Shown here: positions 8,541-15,487 of the stretch, one piece after another
Layout of the letters: every line of letters starts with the position of its first letter
Numbering within the stretch: position 1 is the first letter of the stretch
Assembly: GCF_004364585.1 (NCBI RefSeq)
Contig: NZ_SOAN01000011.1
Span: 1 to 64,000 of the forward strand
DNA: 64,000 nucleotides
Source of the DNA: Nesterenkonia aurantiaca
Lineage (GTDB): Bacteria; Actinomycetota; Actinomycetes; Actinomycetales; Micrococcaceae
Direction of reading: 5' to 3'
Notes under the pieces: generated by a model
Database searches by the model: none
The model's input: the letters and a program-made list of their open reading frames with translations, nothing else
What the model was told of the DNA's origin: nothing
Translations under genes and position numbers: made by a program

Positions 8541-10145
8541 ATGACGAGCTCCCCGGCCCTGCGACTGGTGCTGCCGTATCAGCTCTTCGAGGAACACCTC
8601 GACGCCGACCCTGACACGGTGTTCGTGCTGATCGAACATGACCTGATGTTCCGGCAGTACGCCTTTCACGCTCAGAAGCTGGTGCTGCACCGCGCCTCGA
8701 TGGACCGGTTCGCGCGGCGGCTGCGAGCCCGCGGCCATCAGGTGAAGGTGCTGCGCAGCCATGCCGAGCGCAGCTCCCACACGCAGCTGGTGGAACTGAT
8801 CCAGGAGCTGGCCCCGGAACAGGCGAGCGTCTATGACCTGGTCGATGACTGGCTGGAACAGGATCTGCGCGCCGCCCTGGAGGAGGGCGGCTGCTGGCTG
8901 CGCAGCCAGGACGTGCTGGAGACCCCGAACTTCCTGACCAGCCGCACGCAGGTCGATGACTGGTTCGCCGCGCACCCCGCCCGGATGCATGACTTCTACG
9001 TCTGGCAGCGCCGCCGGTTCAAGCTGCTGCTCGACGCCGAGGGAGAACCGGTCGGCGGGAAGTGGTCCTTCGACGCGGAGAACCGCAAGAAGCTCCCGCG
9101 CGGGTACACCCCACCCCGCGTGGGGCGCTTCGCGGGCCACCCGATCCTGCAGCCTGAGTCGATGTTTGATCTGGACGCGCTGACCGGTGAGGACGGTGCA
9201 CCCCAGGACAGCCCGGTCGAGGAGGGCGGAGGTGACGTCGAGCGCGCCATCGCCTGGGTGCGTGAGGAGTTTCCCGATGCCCCGGGAGATCCGGGACTGT
9301 TCGCCTGGCCCACCAGCGCGCAGGAGGCACGAGAGCACCTGCGCGAGTTCGTCCAGCAGCGGCTGAACGACTTCGGCCCCTACGAGGATGCGATCTCCGC
9401 CGAGCACCCGTTCATCGCCCACGGACTGCTGACTCCGGCGCTGAACATCGGACTGCTGGATCCCCGCGAGGTGGTGGATGCGGTGTTGGAGGTCGCCGAT
9501 GAGTCCACGCCGCTGGCCTCTGTGGAGGGATTCATCCGGCAGGTCATCGGCTGGCGGGAGTACATGCGCGCGACCTACCGCACCCGGGGCCGGCAGCTGC
9601 GCAGCGCCAATCGGCTCGAGCACCGCAACGCGCTGGGGGCGGGCTGGTGGGACGCGTCCACCGGCCTGGCCCCGGTGGACCTGGTGATCTCCCGCGTGCT
9701 TGCCACCGGATATGCCCATCACATTGAACGCCTGATGGTGCTGGGCAACGCGATGTCGCTGCTGCGGATCCACCCGGACGCGGTCTACGAGTGGTTCATG
9801 GAGCTCTTCATCGACGCCTACGACTGGGTGATGGTCCCCAATGTCTACGCGATGAGTCAGTTCGCGGCAGGGGAGGCGATCACCACCAAGCCCTACGTCT
9901 CGGGCAGCAACTACCTGCGCAAGATGTCCGATCTCCCGCCGGGGGACTGGGCCGATGCCTGGGACGGTCTCTATTGGACGTTCATCCGGGATCATCGCGA
10001 GGTCTTCGAGGCCAACCCGCGCGCCCGGATGGTGGTCTCGCTGTTGGAGAAGATGGACCAGGAGAAGCGACGGGCGCATCACGATCAGGCGCAGCGGCTG
10101 CTGGAGCCAGGGCCGGAGAGCCGGCTGCTGGTGACACCGGGGTGA
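8541..10145 (+). CDS. Cryptochrome/photolyase of the FeS-BCP (DPRP) family lacking the Fe-S cysteines
   Basis: A 534-residue protein of the deoxyribodipyrimidine-photolyase-related family, which includes bacterial (6-4) photolyases and CryB-type cryptochromes. Family motifs are clear: KWSFDAENRKKLP near residue 174, IGWREYMRATY near 336, GYAHHIERLMVLGN near 390, and AITTKPYVSGSNYLRKMSD near 446. In known members four cysteines bind a [4Fe-4S] cluster, one before the GYAHH helix and three after the KMSD segment. Here those places read STGLAPVDLV and MSDLPPGDWADAWDGLYW with no cysteine, and the whole protein has a single Cys at residue 118. FAD binding should remain; the cluster cannot form. 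Repair or signalling role is open. Confidence 0.88.
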   Translation: MTSSPALRLVLPYQLFEEHLDADPDTVFVLIEHDLMFRQYAFHAQKLVLHRASMDRFARRLRARGHQVKVLRSHAERSSHTQLVELIQELAPEQASVYDLVDDWLEQDLRAALEEGGCWLRSQDVLETPNFLTSRTQVDDWFAAHPARMHDFYVWQRRRFKLLLDAEGEPVGGKWSFDAENRKKLPRGYTPPRVGRFAGHPILQPESMFDLDALTGEDGAPQDSPVEEGGGDVERAIAWVREEFPDAPGDPGLFAWPTSAQEAREHLREFVQQRLNDFGPYEDAISAEHPFIAHGLLTPALNIGLLDPREVVDAVLEVADESTPLASVEGFIRQVIGWREYMRATYRTRGRQLRSANRLEHRNALGAGWWDASTGLAPVDLVISRVLATGYAHHIERLMVLGNAMSLLRIHPDAVYEWFMELFIDAYDWVMVPNVYAMSQFAAGEAITTKPYVSGSNYLRKMSDLPPGDWADAWDGLYWTFIRDHREVFEANPRARMVVSLLEKMDQEKRRAHHDQAQRLLEPGPESRLLVTPG

Positions 10146-10152
10146 CCCCGGG

Positions 10153-10809
10153 TCAGCTGCGGTTCGGGGAGGCCTCAGCGGGCGGTGTTGTGTCTTCCTG
10201 CTCCAGGGCGGTGCTCCAGCTGCCGTAGGTGTTGCGGATGCTGGCGCCCGAGGGCAGGTCGGTGCGTCCTTGCTGCCGCTGGAGCTTCCGCCAGTCCACG
10301 TAGCTCTGGTAGCTGGTGGTGAAACCCGCACCGGCGCCCTGAGCCGTGAAGTCGCGCAGCGCCGTCCGGAACTGCTCGTGGGAGAACCTCGCCGTCCCGA
10401 ACCCGGAGGGTCTGGCTCGGCTCGAGGCCGCCAGGCCCACGTTCTGCAGTGCGGCACTCCAGGAGCCGGACGCGCGCTTGAGGATGGTGCTGGTGCCGAC
10501 GGGCCAGACATTTCTTCCCCGGCCCGGTGCCGCTGTCTGGGCGGTGAGGAACTGGCTGCGCAGCTCTTGGTACCTCTGTGCAGACAGGCTCAGCGACGGG
10601 TCGCGGGTCACCGCATCGCGACCGGCGCGCACAGCTTCGAGCGCCTGGGAGATGCTCCCGGATGCGCCCTGGTCCTGAAGCATCTGGGTGACCGTCTCCC
10701 GGAGCTCCTCGGTGAGCTCGGGGGACTCGGGGTCAGGGCTCCGCCCGACCCCGATGGCGAAGAACAGGCTGGCGATGATGGCGTTCTCGCTCACCGGTGG
10801 TGCAGCCAT
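10153..10809 (-). CDS. Protein with two homing-endonuclease-associated (HNH_repeat-like) repeats
   Basis: A 218-residue protein read from the ATG at 10809, which has a strong GGGAGGG site. Residues about 75-125 and 142-204 are two diverged copies of one unit; each ends in the same signature (STILKRASGSWSAALQNVG and ASIRNTYGSWSTALEQE). This G-S-W-x-x-A-L ending is what I recognise from the homing-endonuclease-associated repeat, a small helical DNA-binding module found beside HNH nuclease domains. No nuclease domain is present here. Residues 1-60 are a helical region of unknown type. It is convergent with the cryptochrome gene and divergent from the TauE gene. DNA binding is inference. Confidence 0.55.
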   Translation of the reverse strand: MAAPPVSENAIIASLFFAIGVGRSPDPESPELTEELRETVTQMLQDQGASGSISQALEAVRAGRDAVTRDPSLSLSAQRYQELRSQFLTAQTAAPGRGRNVWPVGTSTILKRASGSWSAALQNVGLAASSRARPSGFGTARFSHEQFRTALRDFTAQGAGAGFTTSYQSYVDWRKLQRQQGRTDLPSGASIRNTYGSWSTALEQEDTTPPAEASPNRS

Positions 10810-10901
10810 GCGGGTCACCCTCCCTTCTTTGCAGTTCTGCCGACGCCGAAGGCAGCGGGCTTCGGCGTTTCGGCCCTGCGCGGAGTCTATAGGCTGTCCC
10901 G

Positions 10902-11696
10902 ATGGTCGAATTGGACGCGCTGAGCTGGGTGCTGCTTGGGGCTGGGGCGCTGGTGGTGGGGCTCTCCAAGACGGCGCTGCCCGGCGGTGGCACGCTCGCC
11001 GTCGTCCTGTTCGCCATGGCCCTGCCGGCGCGTGAGTCCACCGCCGCGCTGCTGGTGCTGCTGATCGTCGGAGACCTCTTCGCGATCTCGATGTACCGCA
11101 AGACCGTGGACTGGGTGCTCCTGCGCAGGTTGATCTCACCGGTGCTGCTCGGCGTGGCCGTGGGCACGGTGTTCCTCGGTGTCGCCTCCGACGCCGCGGT
11201 GCGTCGAGTGATCGGCGCGATCCTGCTGGGACTGCTGGTCTTCACGCTGCTCCGACGACTCCGGGATAAGCCGAAACAGGGTGGGCGCGGGGAACAGTGG
11301 GGGCGTCGGGGGCAGCGGGAACAGGCGAGGAGCCACCGCGGCGGGTCCCGCGCGGCGGGCTTCGGCTACGGCTGGCTCGGCGGCTTCACCACCATGGTGG
11401 CCAACGCCGGAGGACCGGTGATGAGCATGTATCTGCTGGCGAAGCGTCTGGACGTCAAGACCTTCCTGGGCACCGCCGCCTTCTTCTTCTTCGCGGTGAA
11501 CCTGGTGAAGGTCCCGTTCCAGATCGGGCTCGGGCTGTTGAACACCCAGATCCTCAGCGTGGTCCTGGTGCTGGTGCCCCTGGTCGTGGTCGCCGCGTTC
11601 CTCGGCCGCTGGATCGCGGGACGGATCTCCCAGACGGTGTTCGAACGTCTGGTCCTGGGGCTCACCGCCGTCGGCGCTGTGAACCTGCTGCTCTGA
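10902..11696 (+). CDS. TauE/SafE-family sulfite/organosulfonate exporter
   Basis: A 264-residue integral membrane protein of the TauE/SafE family. It opens with LGAGALVVGLSKTALPGGG, the first half-repeat signature, and the second half contains a related segment (GYGWLGGFTTMVANAGGPVMSMYL), typical of the inverted two-repeat architecture with about eight spans. Between the halves is a basic, Gln/Gly-rich cytoplasmic loop (residues about 125-150) longer than usual. Members export sulfite or sulfoacetate, or act on other small anions; the substrate here is not determined. It is monocistronic by spacing. Confidence 0.85.
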   Translation: MVELDALSWVLLGAGALVVGLSKTALPGGGTLAVVLFAMALPARESTAALLVLLIVGDLFAISMYRKTVDWVLLRRLISPVLLGVAVGTVFLGVASDAAVRRVIGAILLGLLVFTLLRRLRDKPKQGGRGEQWGRRGQREQARSHRGGSRAAGFGYGWLGGFTTMVANAGGPVMSMYLLAKRLDVKTFLGTAAFFFFAVNLVKVPFQIGLGLLNTQILSVVLVLVPLVVVAAFLGRWIAGRISQTVFERLVLGLTAVGAVNLLL

Positions 11697-11776
11697 CCTG
11701 GGGCGATTCTGTGGGGCTGAACAGGCCCTGGAAGGTTGTGTTTGTCGACGATCTGGGCTCCCGGTAGGTTGCGGGA

Positions 11777-11995
11777 ATGCATCTTTCCCGTCGCACTATG
11801 ATCACCGCCGCCGCCACCGGCGCTGCGGCCGCAGGTGTCACCCTCGTCTCCGCGCTGCCCGCCTCGGCGTCTCCGCGTCGGTTCCGCACCCGACCAAGTC
11901 CGCGCATGCGGCGTCGGCCCACCGAGTATGACCGGACGCGCAAGCAGCAGAATCCCGCGAACAACCTCGGCTGCCCGCTGGGGAGGGGATTCTGA
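11777..11995 (+). CDS. Short protein with Tat signal peptide, possibly a truncated gene
   Basis: A 72-residue frame that begins with a convincing twin-arginine signal: SRRTMITAAATGAAAAGVT, a hydrophobic stretch, then an ALPASA cleavage site near residue 31. The mature part is only about 40 residues, rich in Arg and Pro, with no recognisable fold. It ends 15 bases before the aldo-keto reductase start. It may encode a small secreted peptide, or be the surviving 5' end of a larger Tat substrate whose body was lost. The peptidoglycan amidase 1 kb downstream lacks a signal, so an old connection is imaginable but not shown. Confidence 0.4.
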   Translation: MHLSRRTMITAAATGAAAAGVTLVSALPASASPRRFRTRPSPRMRRRPTEYDRTRKQQNPANNLGCPLGRGF

Positions 11996-12009
11996 TCGCC
12001 GTCCCCCCG

Positions 12010-12969
12010 ATGATCGGAGCCCGGAAGGTTCTGGGCCACTCCGACCTCGCCGTCTCGGGTCTGTGCCTGGGCACCAACACGTTCGGCTGGACCAGCGATC
12101 GGGAGACCTCGTTCGCGGTGCTCGACGCCTACGTCGCCGCCGGCGGCAATTTCCTCGACACCGCGGACAGCTACTCGGCCTGGGTCGAGGGCAATCGCGG
12201 CGGCGAATCCGAGACGATCCTCGGTGAATGGCTTGCCACGCGCGGCCAACGGGACGACGTCGTCCTCGCGACCAAGGTCAGCGAGCACCCGGAGTTCAAG
12301 GGGCTGGCCCCGAAGACCGTGGCCGCCGCCGCCGAGGCCTCGCTGCGACGCCTTGGGACCGATCACATAGACCTCTATTACGCGCACTTCGACGACGAGC
12401 AGACTCCGCTGGAGGAGACCGTCGGCGCCTTCGAGGAGCTGCGCGCCGCAGGCAAGATCCGCGCCGTGGGGCTCTCGAACTACACGCCTGAGCGGATCGG
12501 TGCCTGGTTTGAGATCGCTCGGCGCACCGGGGCGAGCCTGCCGGTGGCGCTGCAGCCGCACTATAACCTTGTGCACCGCCGTGATTTCGAGGCCGGCAGG
12601 CGCGCCGTGGCGCAGCAGGAAGGCCTTGCCGTGATGCCGTACTTCGCCCTGGCTTCAGGCTTCCTGGCGGGGAAGTATCGCCGCCGGGAGGATCTCGACG
12701 GGGCGGCTCGAGCCGGAATGGCCGGGAAGTACCTCTCGGAGTCCGGCGTACGGGTCCTGGACACCCTGGATGAGATCGCCCAGCGGCTCGAGGTCGAGAT
12801 GTCCACCGTGGCGCTGGCCTGGCTGCGGACCCGCCCGCAGGTCCTGGCCCCGATCGCGAGTGCCCGCACCCCGGGACAGCTGCCGGCTCTGCTCGCCGGA
12901 GCTCAGCTTGAACTGTCCGCGCAGGACGCGGACGCGCTCACCGCCGTTTCACACGATATGGAGAACTGA
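12010..12969 (+). CDS. Aldo/keto reductase
   Basis: A 319-residue NADPH-dependent aldo/keto reductase with a TIM-barrel fold. Catalytic-core motifs are visible: FLDTADSYSAW (Asp and Tyr), VVLATKVSEH (Lys), and an IDLYYAHF segment with the expected His. The C-terminal part carries the cofactor-binding loop (PIASARTPGQL). The best match in general style is the group related to YajO and potassium-channel beta subunits. The ATG at 12010 has no close ribosome site; GGGAGGGG lies 22 bases upstream, so an in-frame CTG at 11992 overlapping the previous stop could be used. It sits next to the amidase gene with a three-base gap. Confidence 0.85.
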   Translation: MIGARKVLGHSDLAVSGLCLGTNTFGWTSDRETSFAVLDAYVAAGGNFLDTADSYSAWVEGNRGGESETILGEWLATRGQRDDVVLATKVSEHPEFKGLAPKTVAAAAEASLRRLGTDHIDLYYAHFDDEQTPLEETVGAFEELRAAGKIRAVGLSNYTPERIGAWFEIARRTGASLPVALQPHYNLVHRRDFEAGRRAVAQQEGLAVMPYFALASGFLAGKYRRREDLDGAARAGMAGKYLSESGVRVLDTLDEIAQRLEVEMSTVALAWLRTRPQVLAPIASARTPGQLPALLAGAQLELSAQDADALTAVSHDMEN

Positions 12970-12972
12970 CCC

Positions 12973-13422
12973 GTGACGCAGAACGTGATCTGGAAGACCT
13001 CCCCGAACCGCACCGTGGGCCGGGGCGGCGTGGCGGTGGACCGCATCGTCATCCACTACATCGTGGGCAACCTGGCGGCCTGCGACGCGACCTTCCTGAA
13101 CCCAGACTCGCAGGTCAGCGCGCACTACGGGATCGGCGAAGGGCGGATCCATCAGTATGTGAGCGTGCACAACACCGCCTGGCACTCCGGGAACTTCGGC
13201 TTCAACCAGCGCAGCATCGGCATCGAGCACTCCGCGACCCCCGAGCGGCCGCCGACGACGCAGACGCTGAACATGTCCATCGCCCGCTGCCTGACGCTGT
13301 GCCGCCAGTTCAACCTGAACCCGCTCACCGCCATCGTCCCGCACGATTCAGTGGTCCCCACTGCCTGCCCGGGCACCGTGGACTGGGAGTACATCCGGGA
13401 CCGCACCGCCGCCCAGATGTGA
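12973..13422 (+). CDS. N-acetylmuramoyl-L-alanine amidase, type 2 (PGRP-like), without signal peptide
   Basis: A 149-residue amidase_2/PGRP-fold protein. The zinc and catalytic elements are present: RIVIHYIVG (first His), HNTAWHSGNFGFNQRSIGIEHS (core), and VPHDSVVPTACPG with the second His and the Cys ligand. It cleaves the lactyl amide bond between MurNAc and the stem peptide. Length equals a bare catalytic domain, as in phage endolysins; there is no signal peptide or cell-wall binding module. The GTG at 12973 follows a GGAG site and lies three bases after the aldo-keto reductase stop. Export route and physiological role are unclear. Confidence 0.82.
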   Translation: MTQNVIWKTSPNRTVGRGGVAVDRIVIHYIVGNLAACDATFLNPDSQVSAHYGIGEGRIHQYVSVHNTAWHSGNFGFNQRSIGIEHSATPERPPTTQTLNMSIARCLTLCRQFNLNPLTAIVPHDSVVPTACPGTVDWEYIRDRTAAQM

Positions 13423-13436
13423 CCGACGCCGGGCGT

Positions 13437-14246
13437 TCAGCCGGTGAAGGTGTCCGGGTGACCGCCTCGGCGGCCGTCTTCGCCCTGGTCCAAGGTGGCG
13501 ATGGCGGCCATACCCTGCTCGCTGAGGACGAAGCCGTAGATATCCCGGTTCGACGCGATCCGCTCCGGGCTGCTGCTCTTCGGGATCGCGACCACGCCGC
13601 GCTGCAGGTGCCAGCGCAGCATCACCTGCGCCGGGGTGACCCCGAGGCGCTGCGCGATCTCGGTGAGCACCGGATCGGCGAACTGATCCGTGCGGGCCAG
13701 CGGGCTCCAAGCCTGCACCACGATCCCGCGCTCCTGGCAGAACCGACGGATCTCCTCGTTGGGGAAGTAGGGGTGCATCTCGATCTGGTTCACCGCCGGT
13801 GTGACACCGGTGGCCTCGATCAGACGCTCCAGCTGAGCCGGCTGGAAGTTCGAGACTCCGACGGCGCGGGCCCGTCCGTCCTCGAGAAGCTCCAGCATGG
13901 CCGACCAGGTGTCCGCATAGTCGATGTCCAGCATCGGCATCGGCCAGTGCATCAGGAACAGGTCCACATACTCGAAGCCCAGGGTCTCCAGTGACTCAGC
14001 GAAGGTCTCGCGGACGGCCTCGGGGTCATGGTTGCCGTTGTTCAGCTTCGTGGTGACGAAGACCTCCGCGCGTTCGACCCCGGAGCGCCTGACCGCCTCG
14101 CCGACCTCGGCCTCATTGCCGTACATCTGCGCGGTGTCGAGCAGCCGGTAACCAGCATGCAGCGCGGCCACCATCCCGTCCGGGGTGGCCTTGCCGGTGC
14201 CGAAACCGATCTCCGGCATCTGGATTCCTGAGTTGAGCGTGATCAT
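13437..14246 (-). CDS. Aldo/keto reductase, 2,5-diketo-D-gluconate reductase type
   Basis: A 269-residue aldo/keto reductase of the AKR5 style. It begins with the family hairpin (LNSGIQMPEIGFGTGKA), then LLDTAQMYGNE (Asp, Tyr), FVTTKLNNGNH (Lys) and DLFLMHWPMP (His). The NADPH loop is IPKSSSPERIASN. Broad carbonyl reductase activity is expected. It is convergent with the amidase gene (14 bases apart) and divergent from the MDR oxidoreductase, with which it shares the region 14247-14369. Confidence 0.87.
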   Translation of the reverse strand: MITLNSGIQMPEIGFGTGKATPDGMVAALHAGYRLLDTAQMYGNEAEVGEAVRRSGVERAEVFVTTKLNNGNHDPEAVRETFAESLETLGFEYVDLFLMHWPMPMLDIDYADTWSAMLELLEDGRARAVGVSNFQPAQLERLIEATGVTPAVNQIEMHPYFPNEEIRRFCQERGIVVQAWSPLARTDQFADPVLTEIAQRLGVTPAQVMLRWHLQRGVVAIPKSSSPERIASNRDIYGFVLSEQGMAAIATLDQGEDGRRGGHPDTFTG

Positions 14247-14369
14247 GCCCAGAGCCTACGCGTGCCGACGAGGCTGCTCACCTCTTGTGCTGTGATCGCT
14301 CGGATCCTGATCGGTTCTGGACAGAGCCTGCGAGGAATAGAAACCGTTCACCCAGGGGTTGGCATCAGA

Positions 14370-15290
14370 ATGCGTGCAATGAGCTATGCCGAATACGGCA
14401 CCCCAGAGACCCTCGAACTGACCGACCTCCCGCTGCCGAAGGTGGCGCCAGGAGCTGTCCTGATCAAGATTGAACGCGCCTCGGTGAACCCGGTGGACTG
14501 GAAGCTGATGTCCGGCGGGCTTGATCAGCTTATGGACGTGGTCTTCCCGGTGATCCCGGGATGGGACGTCTCCGGCGTCGTCGAGGCCATCGGGCCCGAC
14601 GTGCCGGAGTTCTCCGTCGGTGACCGGGTCGCTTCCTACGCCCGCAAGGACTTCATCCACGGCGGCACCTACGCCGAGTACGTCTCGGTGCCTGCGGCCT
14701 CTGTGGCCCGCATCCCGGAGGGTGTTGACTTCGACTCCGCCGCCGGGCTGCCGCTGGCCGGACTGACCGCGCTGCGCTCGCTGGAGACCCTGGAGCTCAC
14801 CGCCGAGGACACGCTGCTGATCCACGCCGCCTCCGGCGGGGTGGGCCACCTGGCCGCGCAGCTCGCCGTGGAGCGCGGGGCGACCGTGCTGGGCACCGCC
14901 TCCGAGCGCAACCACGCGAAGCTGCGCGAGATCGGGGTGACCCCGCTGACCTACGGCGAAGGCCTGGCCGATCGGGTCCGCGAGGCCGCGCCCCAGGGCG
15001 TGACCGCCGTGGCGGACTTCGTCGGCGAGGTGCTTCAGGACACGCTGGCAGTGCTCACCGAGGGCGGCCGGCACATCTCCGTGGCGGATCCCTCCGTCGA
15101 AGACCACGGCGGGCACTGGATCTGGGTCCGCCCCGACGGAGATCGGCTGAGCACACTGCTGGAGAAGGTCGCCGCAGACACCTTGCGCGTGGCCGTGGAC
15201 CGGGTCTTCCCGCTGGCAGAGTCGGCCGCCGCCATGGAGGCCAACCAGTCAGGGGCCAACGGCAAGATCCTCATCGATACCACCCGCTGA
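14370..15290 (+). CDS. NADP-dependent oxidoreductase, zinc-free MDR (quinone reductase-like)
   Basis: A 306-residue medium-chain dehydrogenase/reductase. The GroES-like N-terminal domain (VLIKIERASVNPVDWKL) and the Rossmann domain (LLIHAASGGVGHLAAQLA) are clear, with no structural or catalytic zinc cysteines. It resembles quinone/enone reductases that use NADPH. The frame runs back to 14262, but the family start is the ATG at 14370 (MRAMSYAEYG), preceded by a weak AGGGG. Substrate is unknown. It is divergent from the aldo/keto reductase at 13437-14246. Confidence 0.82.
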   Translation: MRAMSYAEYGTPETLELTDLPLPKVAPGAVLIKIERASVNPVDWKLMSGGLDQLMDVVFPVIPGWDVSGVVEAIGPDVPEFSVGDRVASYARKDFIHGGTYAEYVSVPAASVARIPEGVDFDSAAGLPLAGLTALRSLETLELTAEDTLLIHAASGGVGHLAAQLAVERGATVLGTASERNHAKLREIGVTPLTYGEGLADRVREAAPQGVTAVADFVGEVLQDTLAVLTEGGRHISVADPSVEDHGGHWIWVRPDGDRLSTLLEKVAADTLRVAVDRVFPLAESAAAMEANQSGANGKILIDTTR

Positions 15291-15487
15291 ACAGCCGTGG
15301 GTCGGCGCGGGCCTCGAGCTGCGCGCCGACCTGCAGCCTGCGCGATAACCTGATCACGTGAGGTCTCATCCCAGGAGCACCACAGGCTGAACCCCCGACG
15401 GACGGCCAGCCAGTTCAGCCGCGCAAGCCGCTGCCGCCCAAGCAGGACCAGCGCGCCGCCGCGCCGGTCAGCCCGACCGGCGCCGAG

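Noticed and set aside
10137-10151. CCGGGGT-G-ACCCCGG palindrome between the cryptochrome and repeat-protein genes
   Set aside because: The loop would be one base, so only a short 4-5 bp stem can form; not strong enough to call a terminator.
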